From the NCBI GenBank assembly GCA_017527075.1, contig JAFXQM010000008.1, forward strand, positions 124,001 through 188,000: a stretch of 64,000 nucleotides of DNA, read 5' to 3'. Under the pieces are notes generated by a model. The model searched no databases, was not told the origin of the DNA, and saw only the letters and a program-made list of their open reading frames with translations. The position numbers and the translations under genes were made by a program. Position 1 is the stretch's first letter. Every line of letters begins with the position of its first letter. Below, in pieces: positions 25,288 to 32,812 of the stretch. The DNA is from Selenomonadaceae bacterium. Its GTDB lineage: Bacteria; Bacillota; Negativicutes; Selenomonadales; Selenomonadaceae.

Positions 25288-27006
25288 TCAGCGGCAGCGA
25301 TAAGAAATGCTTCCGTTCGCGCCTTTGACTTCATAAAGATTTGGAAACGCGCCGAGAAAATTTTTCACCGTGGAGTGCCCCGAACCTTTCAGGCTGAGAT
25401 TTTTTTTGATAAGCGCGTCGCCCACCCAACTCAACAACACGAAACCTTTTTCGTCGCCGTGAGCCGCCGCAACTTCGCGCAATGCGTCATGAATCGGCTG
25501 AAGTTTGTCGAGCGTCAGGCAGCGATAAAAAATATTCGGAGCCTCGCCCGTGACCTCGTAAAGATTTGGAAACGCGGCGAGAAAATTTTTCAACGTGCCG
25601 TACTCCGAATCTTTCATGCTGAGATTTTTTTTGCCGAGAGCGTCGCCCGCCCAACTCAACAACACGAAACCTTTTTCGTCGCCGTGAACCGCCGCAACTT
25701 CGCGCAATGCGTCATGAATCGGCTGAAGTTTGTCGAGCGTCCGGCAGCGATAAGAAATTTCCGTGCCCTCGCCCGTGACCTCGTAAAGATTCGGAAACGC
25801 GGCGAGAAAATTTTTCAACGTGCCGTACTCCGAATCTTTCAGGCTGAGATTTTTTTTGCCGAGAGCGTCGCCCGCCCAACTCAACAACGCGAAACCTTTT
25901 TCGTCGCCGTGAACCGCCGCAACTTCGCGCAATGCGTCATGAATCGGCTGAAGTTTGTCGAGCGTCAGGCAGCGATAAAAAATATTCGGAGCCTCGCCCG
26001 TGACTTCGTAAAGATTCGGGAACGCGACGAGAAAATTTTTCAGCGTGCCGTACTCTGAATCTTTCAGGCTGAGATTTTTTTTGCCGAGAGCGTCACCCGC
26101 CTTACTCAACAACGCGAAACCTTTTTCGTCGCCGTGAAGCTGAACAACTTCGCGCAAGACGTCATGAATCACCTGAAGTTTATCGGCGTCCAAAATTTTT
26201 TCGTCGTCGTGCGTCGGCTGAGGAATCTGAGCCACGCGGCAGCGATAAGAAAAATCTTTGCCTTCGCCTCTGACCTCGTAAACTTCGGGGAAGGCGACGA
26301 TAAAATCTCGGAGCTGACCGTAACCGAAGTCCTTGACGGTGAAGCCGAAATTTTTGCCGCGCAACACCAGCCGCCCGTAATTGAGCAGGACGAACCCCTC
26401 CGCGTCGCCGTGAAGCTCGGTCGCCTCGCGCAGGGCGTCGTGAATCGCCCGAATTTTGTCGGCGTCGCTTTGAAAGCGGTCGACGTTCTCTTCGGCGAAG
26501 AGAGAAAGCTGAACGCCGGATTTTTTTTCGGCGGAAGATTTTTTCTCAACCTTGGACGGCTGAGGATTTTGAATTTCTTCCGCGGCGTCCAAGTCGACGA
26601 ACTCGTGGCAGGCGGCGCGGAAGGCGGCGGAGGCATGAGTGTTGCCCAGCCCGATAACTTTCATGCCGCCCTCGCGCAGACGAATCGCCAGCGGTGTGAA
26701 GTCGCTGTCGTTGCTCACCAGCGCGAAAATTTCCGCCTTGCCGTCGTGGAGCACGTCCATTGCGTCAATCGTCAAGGACATGTCGGTCGCGTTCTTGCCC
26801 GTGGCGAAGTCGGGCTGTTGCACGGCGCGCAGAGAAAAATTCAAAACGCAATCGTTCCAAGAGTGCAGAGGAACTTTTTCCCAGTTGCCGTAAATTCGTC
26901 GGATAAAAATTTCGCCGCGGCTTTCAAGTGTGTCGAGGATTTGTTTGCCGTATCTCGATGAAATGTTGTCTGCGTCGATGAAGAGCGCGATTTTTTTTGC
27001 GGGCAT
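25288..27006 (-). CDS. NYN-domain protein with five LOTUS/OST-HTH repeats
   Basis: This 572-aa cytoplasmic protein is a predicted RNA-acting ribonuclease or RNA-binding factor. The N-terminal ~150 residues are a NYN (PIN-like, LabA/DUF88) domain. Acidic active-site candidates are IDADN (residues 9-13), TDMSLTIDAMD and VSNDSDFTPLA. Five repeats of ~75 residues follow, at ~182-257 and then exactly tandem at 274-348, 349-423, 424-498 and 499-572. Each has the LOTUS pattern LDKLQPIHDALREV ... HGDEKGFVLLS ... LGKKN ... YGTLKNFLAAFPNLYEV. LOTUS domains bind RNA (G-quadruplex RNA has been reported) and often accompany NYN domains, usually as one or two copies. GAGGAGTTCGG precedes the ATG. It lies ten bases after the small gene at 27016-27291, presumably in one operon. 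Confidence 0.85.
   Translation of the reverse strand: MPAKKIALFIDADNISSRYGKQILDTLESRGEIFIRRIYGNWEKVPLHSWNDCVLNFSLRAVQQPDFATGKNATDMSLTIDAMDVLHDGKAEIFALVSNDSDFTPLAIRLREGGMKVIGLGNTHASAAFRAACHEFVDLDAAEEIQNPQPSKVEKKSSAEKKSGVQLSLFAEENVDRFQSDADKIRAIHDALREATELHGDAEGFVLLNYGRLVLRGKNFGFTVKDFGYGQLRDFIVAFPEVYEVRGEGKDFSYRCRVAQIPQPTHDDEKILDADKLQVIHDVLREVVQLHGDEKGFALLSKAGDALGKKNLSLKDSEYGTLKNFLVAFPNLYEVTGEAPNIFYRCLTLDKLQPIHDALREVAAVHGDEKGFALLSWAGDALGKKNLSLKDSEYGTLKNFLAAFPNLYEVTGEGTEISYRCRTLDKLQPIHDALREVAAVHGDEKGFVLLSWAGDALGKKNLSMKDSEYGTLKNFLAAFPNLYEVTGEAPNIFYRCLTLDKLQPIHDALREVAAAHGDEKGFVLLSWVGDALIKKNLSLKGSGHSTVKNFLGAFPNLYEVKGANGSISYRCR
25291..26187. repeat. Four 225-bp tandem DNA repeats encoding LOTUS domains
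   Basis: Units at 25291-25512, 25513-25737, 25738-25962 and 25963-26187 encode LOTUS repeats 5 to 2. The middle units are nearly identical at the nucleotide level, including synonymous positions, so the expansion looks recent and may be unstable. Confidence 0.8.
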
Positions 27007-27015
27007 CCGAACTCC

Positions 27016-27291
27016 TCAGTAACACTCGACTTCGCGAATCGCTCCGAACTGAATGAAGTCGCTCGCCGAGACGGGGTCGCCCTCGGTTATCGCCAGCTCG
27101 ACGGTCTTGAGATTTTCCGCCGCGATTTGAATCCTTTCGGCACCATACTCTTCCTTGACTTTCTTCCAAAGATTTTTCCGCGAAGTCTTCGTGTCCTTGT
27201 AGACCGCGCGATTGTAAAAGATGTTCATGGACGCCTCGCTCTTTTCGGCGTCGCAGTTGAAGAAGATAAAAACTTTTCCGGCTTTTGCCAT
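27016..27291 (-). CDS. Small conserved-looking protein upstream of the NYN-LOTUS gene
   Basis: This 91-aa soluble protein has no signal peptide or membrane helix. It starts MAKAGKVFIFFNCDAEKS, then SMNIFYNRAVYKDTKTSRKNLWKKVKEEY, and ends GDPVSASDFIQFGAIREVECY. I do not recognise the family. The ATG is preceded by GAAAGGAGTTTTTTATC, and the stop is ten bases before the NYN-LOTUS start. A consensus promoter (27372-27400) drives it, with a heptamer array in the leader. Tight coupling suggests it works with the NYN-LOTUS protein, for example as a regulator or partner, but this is inference from position only. Confidence 0.75.
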   Translation of the reverse strand: MAKAGKVFIFFNCDAEKSEASMNIFYNRAVYKDTKTSRKNLWKKVKEEYGAERIQIAAENLKTVELAITEGDPVSASDFIQFGAIREVECY

Positions 27292-27309
27292 GATAAAAAA
27301 CTCCTTTCT

Positions 27310-27357
27310 CAGGATTTAGGTTTTTCATTCCTAATTCCTAATTCCAAATTCCTAATT
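27310..27357. repeat. Heptamer palindrome in the leader of the NYN operon
   Basis: AGGATTTAGG on one side and repeated ATTCCTA/ATTCCAA heptamers on the other, between the promoter at 27372-27400 and the ribosome site of the 91-aa gene. Confidence 0.75.
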
Positions 27358-27371
27358 GAACTTGCCGCCGC

Positions 27372-27400
27372 ATTATAACCAAAAATTTTTTCAGGGACAA
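27372..27400 (-). promoter_or_regulatory. Promoter of the NYN-LOTUS operon
   Basis: On the minus strand TTGTCC (plus 27395-27400), 17 bases, then a perfect TATAAT (plus 27372-27377). Confidence 0.7.
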
Positions 27401-27407
27401 GGGCAAG

Positions 27408-27435
27408 AAAAAATCCCGCCGAGTTTTTCGACGGG
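27408..27435 (-). terminator. Intrinsic terminator of RTX gene F
   Basis: On the minus strand CCCGTCG pairs with CGGCGGG (plus 27415-27421 with 27429-27435), followed by ATTTTTT. Confidence 0.75.
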
Positions 27436-27459
27436 AAAATTTTTTGTACGTGCAAATTT

Positions 27460-29559
27460 TTATTTGAGTTTCGTGCCGCTGATTGAATACGTCGTGCCGT
27501 TTATGTTGAACGAATCGTCCGCGCTCACGCCGCTGAACACCACGTGCCCGCCGCCTTCGATTGCCAACGTCAGCTTGCCGCTCTTGAACGAAGAATTTTT
27601 GAACGAACCCTCGGAGCCGTCCGATTTTAAAATCGTCAGCATGTCGTCCGACGTCCAATCGTAAATGATGTCCTTGCCTTCGTTCGCTTTGTAAATGAAA
27701 ACGTCCGCGTCGTCGCCGCCATAAAGTTTGTCGTCGCCCATGCCGCCCCAGAGCGTGTCGTTGCCCGCGCTGCCCTTGAGGATGTCATTGCCCGCGTCGC
27801 CGAAGAGGGAATCGTCGCCCGAAGCCCCCACGAGAGTATCATCGCCTTTGCCGCCGTCGACAGTGTCGTTTCCTTTGCCGCCGTTGAGTGAATCATTGCC
27901 TGCGTCGCCTGAGAGTGAATCGTTGCCCGAAGAGCCGTTCAACGTGTCGTTGCCCGCGCCGCCGAGGAGCGTATCCTTGCCTGCGCCGCCGTCGAGATAA
28001 TCTCTGCCCGCGTCGCCCGCCAGATAATCGTTGCCCCCCTCGCCGAGCAGTGAATCGTTGTCCGCGCCGCCCGAAAGATAATCGTTGCCCTTGCCGCCGT
28101 AAAGAGTATCGGAGCCATCGCCGCCGTCGAGTGAATCGTTGGCTGCGTCGCCGAGCAGTCTGTCGTTGCCCGCCTCGCCGTAAAGATAATCGTCGCCGTC
28201 GCCGCCGTAAATCGTATCAATTCCCGCGTCGCCCCAAACGGAATCGACGGCACTGCCGCCGACGATTGAGTTGCTTTTTTCGTTTGCGTAAATTTGAACG
28301 TCGGTGGTGCGAGTGGAAGCGTCGATAATTGTAACCGCGGAGTCGACGGACACGGGCGAAGAAGTTTCGTCGGTAATCTGCAAGCTGTCACCGGCGGAAA
28401 GCCCGACGATATTCAAAGCGGACAGAGAAGCCGCGCCGCCGAGAGTGAGGACGCCGTCGCCCACGGTCACGAGGACATCGGAGCCGCTCACTTGAGAGGA
28501 GTAGGCACCGACGGAAATGTTGAGCGTGTCATCCGCGTCGAAGTCGGCGATAAAGTCGGAGCCGTCTCCGTCCGAGTAAATGAACAGGTCGGCACCTTCT
28601 CCGCCGCTGAGATAATCATTGCCCGCCTTGCCAATCAATGTGTCGTTGCCCGCGCCGCTGAAGATTGAGTTATCCAAGTCGTTGCCGAAGATTTGAATAT
28701 CAGTTGTGCGCGTGGTTGCGTCGACGATTTTAACATTGGAACCGACAGTGACGGGTGAAGAGACCGTATCTGTTATCGACAAATTGGTGACGTTGGCATC
28801 GATATTGACGGCGGAAAGAGCAGCCGCACCGACGAGAGTAACTTTGCCCTTGCCGACAGTGACGATAATGTTGTTGCCGCTCTTTTTGGTGGAATAGGAG
28901 CTACCCGCGATTTGCAAAGTGTCATCCTCGTTGAAGCCGCGAATTTTGTCGTTGCCGTCACCCTCATTGTATTGAATGAAAGTTCTGGAGGAGTGAGAGT
29001 AAAGTTTGATATAATCGTCGCCGTCGCCGCCGTTGATAACTGCATCTATCCAGTCAATTGTGACGGAATCATTTCCCGCGCCGCCCAGAACTGTCGCGTA
29101 AGCAGCGTATTTTTCAATGTAAATGGAATCGTTGCCGTCGCCCGCGTTGATTGAAGAGTATTTGCCGTGATTGATTTGGATTGAGTCATCGCCTGCGCCG
29201 CCATCGACTGATGAGTAGTGCCCCAATCTGCCGTTTGAAATAAAATCGTTGCCCTCGTCGCCTGAAAGGAAAACTCTTTTTCCGCTGTTGGAAATTGTGT
29301 CGTCCCCCGCGCCGCCGAGCATGGTCACTTTATCGCAGTTGTTGGAAATGGAATCGTCGCCTGTGCCCGCGTCGATTGTGACCCGCGAGCCGCCGTATTG
29401 GTTGGAAATGTAATCGTCGCCGTCGAGAGCTTGAATCGTGACGTTTTCGCCGCCGCTGTTTGTGATTGTGTCGTCGTCGTCGGTGCCAATGACAGACGTG
29501 TTGCTCTTGCCGTTTTCGATGACGGCAAACCGTTGCAGGTCAAAAATAAATTTTTTCAT
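27460..29559 (-). CDS. RTX-repeat protein F with N-terminal DLQRFA motif (699 aa)
   Basis: This RTX protein has a different secretion architecture from A-E. It begins MKKFIFDLQRFAVIENG, an N-terminal motif I associate with surface proteins of Negativicutes. The body is degenerate RTX repeats (~25-190), two cassettes of beta segment plus RTX like those of protein B (TDETSSPVSV ... TTDVQIYANEKSN), and then a long canonical block of ~18 nonapeptides at ~440-620. The C-terminus (LTLAIEGGGHVVFSGVSADDSFNINGTTYSISGTKLK overall, positions ~662-699) lacks the tail shared by A-E. CAAAGGAGATACTCATC precedes the ATG. The promoter is a near-consensus TTGACT/TATAAT divergent from larB. Surface attachment or calcium-dependent coat formation is inferred only. 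Confidence 0.87.
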   Translation of the reverse strand: MKKFIFDLQRFAVIENGKSNTSVIGTDDDDTITNSGGENVTIQALDGDDYISNQYGGSRVTIDAGTGDDSISNNCDKVTMLGGAGDDTISNSGKRVFLSGDEGNDFISNGRLGHYSSVDGGAGDDSIQINHGKYSSINAGDGNDSIYIEKYAAYATVLGGAGNDSVTIDWIDAVINGGDGDDYIKLYSHSSRTFIQYNEGDGNDKIRGFNEDDTLQIAGSSYSTKKSGNNIIVTVGKGKVTLVGAAALSAVNIDANVTNLSITDTVSSPVTVGSNVKIVDATTRTTDIQIFGNDLDNSIFSGAGNDTLIGKAGNDYLSGGEGADLFIYSDGDGSDFIADFDADDTLNISVGAYSSQVSGSDVLVTVGDGVLTLGGAASLSALNIVGLSAGDSLQITDETSSPVSVDSAVTIIDASTRTTDVQIYANEKSNSIVGGSAVDSVWGDAGIDTIYGGDGDDYLYGEAGNDRLLGDAANDSLDGGDGSDTLYGGKGNDYLSGGADNDSLLGEGGNDYLAGDAGRDYLDGGAGKDTLLGGAGNDTLNGSSGNDSLSGDAGNDSLNGGKGNDTVDGGKGDDTLVGASGDDSLFGDAGNDILKGSAGNDTLWGGMGDDKLYGGDDADVFIYKANEGKDIIYDWTSDDMLTILKSDGSEGSFKNSSFKSGKLTLAIEGGGHVVFSGVSADDSFNINGTTYSISGTKLK

Positions 29560-29588
29560 GATGAGTATCTCCTTTGTAAAATTTTTTC

Positions 29589-29616
29589 ATTATAGAACTT
29601 TACGGGGACAAGTCAA
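29589..29616 (-). promoter_or_regulatory. Promoter of RTX gene F
   Basis: On the minus strand TTGACT (plus 29611-29616), 16 bases, then TATAAT (plus 29589-29594). It lies back to back with the larB promoter. Confidence 0.75.
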
Positions 29617-29624
29617 GTTAAAAA

Positions 29625-29653
29625 TTGATTTGACTTCGAGCGCGGTTTATGAT
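29625..29653 (+). promoter_or_regulatory. Promoter of larB
   Basis: TTGATT (29625-29630), 17 bases, then TATGAT (29648-29653). The leader is short, with GAGGTGA at 29667-29673 as the ribosome site. Confidence 0.55.
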
Positions 29654-29678
29654 TTATTCTGCGGGCGAGGTGAAAGCA

Positions 29679-30434
29679 ATGGAAAAATTTTTGGAGCTGC
29701 TCAGAAGGTACAAGGCGGGCGAAGTGACGGAAGAAAAAATTTTGGGCGCGGTGAAAAATTTTTCGCTGGCGACGGAGAGCTTCGGCTTCGCGACGATTGA
29801 CCACGGCCGCGAGCTTCGGCAGGGTTTCCCCGAAGTGGTTTACGCGCCCGGCAAGACCAAAGAGCAGCTCAAAATTATTTTCAAAAATCTGTACGAGAGG
29901 AGCGCGGGCAATTTAATCGCGAGCCGAGCCACGCGCGAGCAATTTGAATTTTTGGCAAAAGAAATTCCCGCCGCGATTTACGACGAGACCGCGCGGATGA
30001 TTTACGTTGACCGCGACGAAACTCTGACACGCGACGAGAACAAAAAAATTTTAATCGTGACGGCGGGGACGAGTGATGTGCCCGTGGCGGAGGAGGCGCG
30101 CCTGACCGCTTACCTTTGGGGCAACGCCGTCGGCACTTGTTACGATTGCGGGGTCGCGGGGATTCATCGATTGTTCGCGCACATGGACGAGATAACTTCG
30201 GCGAGCGTGATAATCGTCGTTGCGGGCATGGAGGGCGCGTTGGCGAGCGTGGTCGGCGGGCTGACGAATCGCCCCGTTATCGCCGTGCCCACGAGCGTCG
30301 GATACGGTGCCTCGTTCAACGGGCTGGCGGCTCTCCTGGCAATGCTCAACAGCTGCGCGGCGGGCGTCGGCGTCGTGAATATCGACAACGGATTCGGTGC
30401 GGGCGTCCTCGCCTCCAAAATAAATAAAAGTTAG
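29679..30434 (+). CDS. larB: Nickel-pincer cofactor biosynthesis protein LarB
   Basis: LarB carboxylates and hydrolyses nicotinic acid adenine dinucleotide, the first step to the nickel-pincer nucleotide cofactor of lactate racemase and related LarA enzymes. The N-terminal region carries IDHGRELRQGFPEVVYAPGKT; the C-terminal half is the PurE-like domain (ILIVTAGTSDVPVAEEA ... CYDCGVAGIHRL ... VVAGMEGALASVVGGL). At 251 aa from the ATG at 29679, preceded by GAGGTGA, the length is full; a frame from 29649 would add ten residues without a ribosome site. The stop codon TAG is the left end of the 156-bp element. No larA, larC or larE is present here, so partners must lie elsewhere. Confidence 0.93.
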   Translation: MEKFLELLRRYKAGEVTEEKILGAVKNFSLATESFGFATIDHGRELRQGFPEVVYAPGKTKEQLKIIFKNLYERSAGNLIASRATREQFEFLAKEIPAAIYDETARMIYVDRDETLTRDENKKILIVTAGTSDVPVAEEARLTAYLWGNAVGTCYDCGVAGIHRLFAHMDEITSASVIIVVAGMEGALASVVGGLTNRPVIAVPTSVGYGASFNGLAALLAMLNSCAAGVGVVNIDNGFGAGVLASKINKS

Positions 30435-30587
30435 GGGTTGTTGGTAAACTCAAAATTATTATGTGACGAGGAATTTTTTCGACTGACGAGGCGCAAGCGC
30501 GAAGGTGTACTGAGGTACATCGAGCGCGCGGCAACAAAGTCAGGCGGAAAAAGAACCGTCACTGTTAAAATTTGCCAACAGCCCCTA
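30432..30587. mobile_element. 156-bp MITE-like element, copy 1
   Basis: The element is bounded by TA dinucleotides and imperfect terminal inverted repeats (TAGGGGTTGTTGGTAAA on the left; TTTGCCAACAGCCCCTA on the right). Its interior (TGTGACGAGGAATTTTTTCG, ACTGACGAGGCGCAAGCGCG) is nearly identical to copy 2 at 59958-60113. It encodes no transposase. TA flanks suggest a TA target-site duplication, as for IS630/mariner-type elements. It fills the whole gap between larB and the convergent membrane-protein gene. Confidence 0.8.
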
Positions 30588-30592
30588 GAAGT

Positions 30593-31432
30593 TCACATTT
30601 CCATAAATTTTTGCACCAAATATCCCAAGACCACGGTAATGGTCAGCACGTCGGTTCCGTTCAAGATAATGTATCCCCATATTTCGTCGGCGGACCTCTC
30701 CAGAATTTGACTTTGCGACGCGATAAATATTCCCTGATTTATGATGGTCGTGATGTCACCGAAAATATTCGAGATACTGAATTCATATTCCAGAGGGTCA
30801 TAATGGTACCATTTTACTCCGCCAAAAAATCCAATTCCGTAATAAGTTATAAACTCCAGCGTCGTCAGCATAATCATGCCCAACAAAATTATCTCTTCCG
30901 GTGATAACTTTCTTTCCATGAATCGCCTTAAGGTCGCAATGCAAATGACATAAGAAAGTATCGTGACGCCATAACCGTAAACCCACATTTCTTGCTTGAA
31001 AGTTTCACTCGAATAAAACATGTCAAAGACCAAAACTCCCGCGCTGTAATACATGAAGATGATGGAATAAATGAAACCAAAAATTTCAACGGGAAATTCT
31101 TTCGCCGACAAATTTTCTTGCGGAGCAAAAATTATTACCAAGACAAAAAACATTATCAAGGACAGAAAATCTTCGGCCACGTACTCAATTTCAATTTGGA
31201 GCGGTGTCATCGGCAAAATGCTGAGGCAAATCATGAGAGCGAAAATAAATTTGAACTTTTTGGGATTCGATACAACGATTTGCTTGGCGTAAGCGTAAAG
31301 GCTTATCAAATCGTCTCTGACCGCCCGCGCGAGATTTTCTTTGGAACTTTTTTTGGGCAAGATGTGATAAAAGAAACGCAAGACCAGGAATATCAGCCCC
31401 ATGAAAAAATATCCAAGCATTAGTAAGACCAT
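30593..31432 (-). CDS. Polytopic membrane protein of unknown function
   Basis: This 279-aa protein has about six or seven hydrophobic helices (VLLMLGYFFMGLIFLVLRFF at the start, FIFALMICLSILPM, LSLIMFFVLVIIFA, FGFIYSIIFMYYSAGVLVF, GVTILSYVICIA, IILLGMIMLTTLEFITYYG). The basic loop after the first helix (KKSSKENLARAVRDD) predicts a cytoplasmic side. No family is recognised. The codon use is AT-richer than that of the surrounding housekeeping genes. GAGGGAG lies ten bases before the ATG, a long spacing. The gene ends five bases from copy 1 of the 156-bp element. Confidence 0.7.
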   Translation of the reverse strand: MVLLMLGYFFMGLIFLVLRFFYHILPKKSSKENLARAVRDDLISLYAYAKQIVVSNPKKFKFIFALMICLSILPMTPLQIEIEYVAEDFLSLIMFFVLVIIFAPQENLSAKEFPVEIFGFIYSIIFMYYSAGVLVFDMFYSSETFKQEMWVYGYGVTILSYVICIATLRRFMERKLSPEEIILLGMIMLTTLEFITYYGIGFFGGVKWYHYDPLEYEFSISNIFGDITTIINQGIFIASQSQILERSADEIWGYIILNGTDVLTITVVLGYLVQKFMEM

Positions 31433-31453
31433 TACAATGATACTCCCTCTAAG

Positions 31454-31479
31454 AAAAATGCCCCCATGAGACTGGAGGC
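31454..31479 (-). terminator. Terminator of the SYLF gene
   Basis: On the minus strand GCCTCC pairs with GGGGGC (plus 31460-31465 with 31474-31479, one G-U pair), followed by ATTTTT. A T-run also follows on the plus strand. Confidence 0.6.
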
Positions 31480-31508
31480 GTTTTTTATTCGTTATTCAAG
31501 AGTTTGCC

Positions 31509-32075
31509 TTAATTGAGTGTCTTGTATGGAGAGATTTGCGCGCCTTTCAAAGAAAATTCGACAGCCAAGCCTTTTTTGTCGAGCTGATAGACCCACACGC
31601 CGTTGGCAACAATTGTGGCGTTTGCAAAAGTGTCGCCGGTCACTCCGTCGCTTACCTGGGCAGAAACTTCAGTTCCGAATTTTATGTTGCCCGAAATAAA
31701 TCTGTCCCAAGCCGCCTTATTGGCGATGACGAAAAGCAAATCATATTCCTTCGCGCCGAAATTCAGACCGAGGCTCAATTCTTTCATCTTCACATAAACT
31801 CTTTGCCCCGTGTAATTGTTCACGGCAACTCCGCGCCCGCGGTCGTCGCCCCAAAAGCCCCATTTGACACTGGACGCGCTGAGTGTGCAGTAAGCGTAGG
31901 AATTTCGCACGGCCGACGCTGACGACGGATATTTTTGATACATGCGATTCAAGACCTGTACGCTCATATTATTTAATTTGGCGCGCAGGTCGTCGGGCGT
32001 TTCTTTTGCCGCGACGGTGCTTGCCGTCATTAAGACCAGCGCGAACAAAATCAGTTGAAAAAATTTCTTCCGCAT
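31509..32075 (-). CDS. Exported SYLF (Ysc84-type) domain protein
   Basis: This 188-aa protein has a Sec signal peptide (MRKKFFQLILFALVLMTASTVAA, cleavage near 23). The mature region has the SYLF/Ysc84 lipid-binding pattern: DRGRGVAVNNYTG, LSLGLNFGAKEYDLLFVIANK, WDRFISGNIKFGTEVSAQVSDG, then VWVYQLDKKGLAVEFSLKGA. SYLF domains bind phospholipids; a periplasmic or outer-membrane role is likely. TTGGAGGGATGCTCTC precedes the ATG. It follows another exported small protein in the same orientation, at the distal end of the hydrolase island. Confidence 0.78.
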   Translation of the reverse strand: MRKKFFQLILFALVLMTASTVAAKETPDDLRAKLNNMSVQVLNRMYQKYPSSASAVRNSYAYCTLSASSVKWGFWGDDRGRGVAVNNYTGQRVYVKMKELSLGLNFGAKEYDLLFVIANKAAWDRFISGNIKFGTEVSAQVSDGVTGDTFANATIVANGVWVYQLDKKGLAVEFSLKGAQISPYKTLN

Positions 32076-32109
32076 GAGAGCATCCCTCCAAATTTTTTAT
32101 AAACATAAG

Positions 32110-32144
32110 AATGGGCTCGACAATGACTTTGCCGAGTCCATTCT
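32110..32144. other. Long hairpin between two exported-protein genes
   Basis: GAATGGGCTCGAC (32110-32122) pairs with GCCGAGTCCATTC (32132-32144, one wobble, one mismatch). It lies in the 88-base gap between the genes at 32164 and 32075. On the minus strand TTGTCG-16-TATAAA overlaps its 3' arm, so it could be a transcription-control site for the SYLF gene or a poor terminator. Confidence 0.5.
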
Positions 32145-32163
32145 GTCAAAGGGAACTAAAAAG

Positions 32164-32757
32164 TTATTGTTTGTCTCTGTTTATCGACTGCCAACCCGAG
32201 CCGAGGTCAGAATAGCTGAACCAATTCTTTTTGGCATCCCAGTTGAAACGATAACGCTTGCTCTTTCCGGATTTTTCAAAAGCCAAAATCAAATCGCCGT
32301 TCTTCAACGCCACGATGTAAGGATAAGCTCCGTTTTCGTGCGCGTAGTTCATGCTGTCGATGTAGATTTCCAATTTCTTGTTGGCGGGCGAATATCCGAA
32401 AAGCATGGCACGGTCGATGCTTTCAAGCGAAAAGAACAGTTCGGAATTGGAAGTGTTCTTGAATGCGCGGATTGTGTAGCCGTAATTCACTTTCGGATAG
32501 TGCGCATCGTCAAGACGATTCTCGTCAAGCCAAACGATGAAGTGCAGCTGGTTCTCGCTTTTCGCTTGCCAGAGTTTTCTCGCCTGAATCTTGAGAAGTC
32601 CGTGGGGAGTGCTGAAAGTTTCCGACAAAGCCTGATCGTTTTTCAGACCCTCGGTGAAGTTTCGCGCCTCGTAAGTCATCTCGTAAGTCTCGGCGAAACA
32701 CACCGTCGCAAACGCCATGACAAACAGGCTCAGCACGGTCGCAACAATTTTTCTCAT
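32164..32757 (-). CDS. Exported protein of unknown function (197 aa)
   Basis: A Sec signal peptide (MRKIVATVLSLFVMAFATVCFA, cleavage after residue 22) is followed by ~175 beta-rich residues (LLKIQARKLWQAKSENQLHFIVW ... YTIRAFKNTSNSELFFSLESID ... AYPYIVALKNGDLILAFEKSG). I do not recognise the family. There are no catalytic motifs and no lipobox cysteine before cleavage. GGGAGGGAAAACTC precedes the ATG. It sits between the Ntn-hydrolase lipoprotein and the SYLF gene, so a role at the cell envelope is likely. Confidence 0.72.
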   Translation of the reverse strand: MRKIVATVLSLFVMAFATVCFAETYEMTYEARNFTEGLKNDQALSETFSTPHGLLKIQARKLWQAKSENQLHFIVWLDENRLDDAHYPKVNYGYTIRAFKNTSNSELFFSLESIDRAMLFGYSPANKKLEIYIDSMNYAHENGAYPYIVALKNGDLILAFEKSGKSKRYRFNWDAKKNWFSYSDLGSGWQSINRDKQ

Positions 32758-32812
32758 GAGTTTTCCCTCCCAATAAACTTTTTATTTAATTGGTTTCACC
32801 CGTGCGCCGCGT

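Noticed and set aside
30438..30710. 90-residue frame (and its twin at 59964-60281)
   Set aside because: Both are translations of the 156-bp element running into neighbouring antisense DNA; no Shine-Dalgarno, and the shared part is explained by the repeat.
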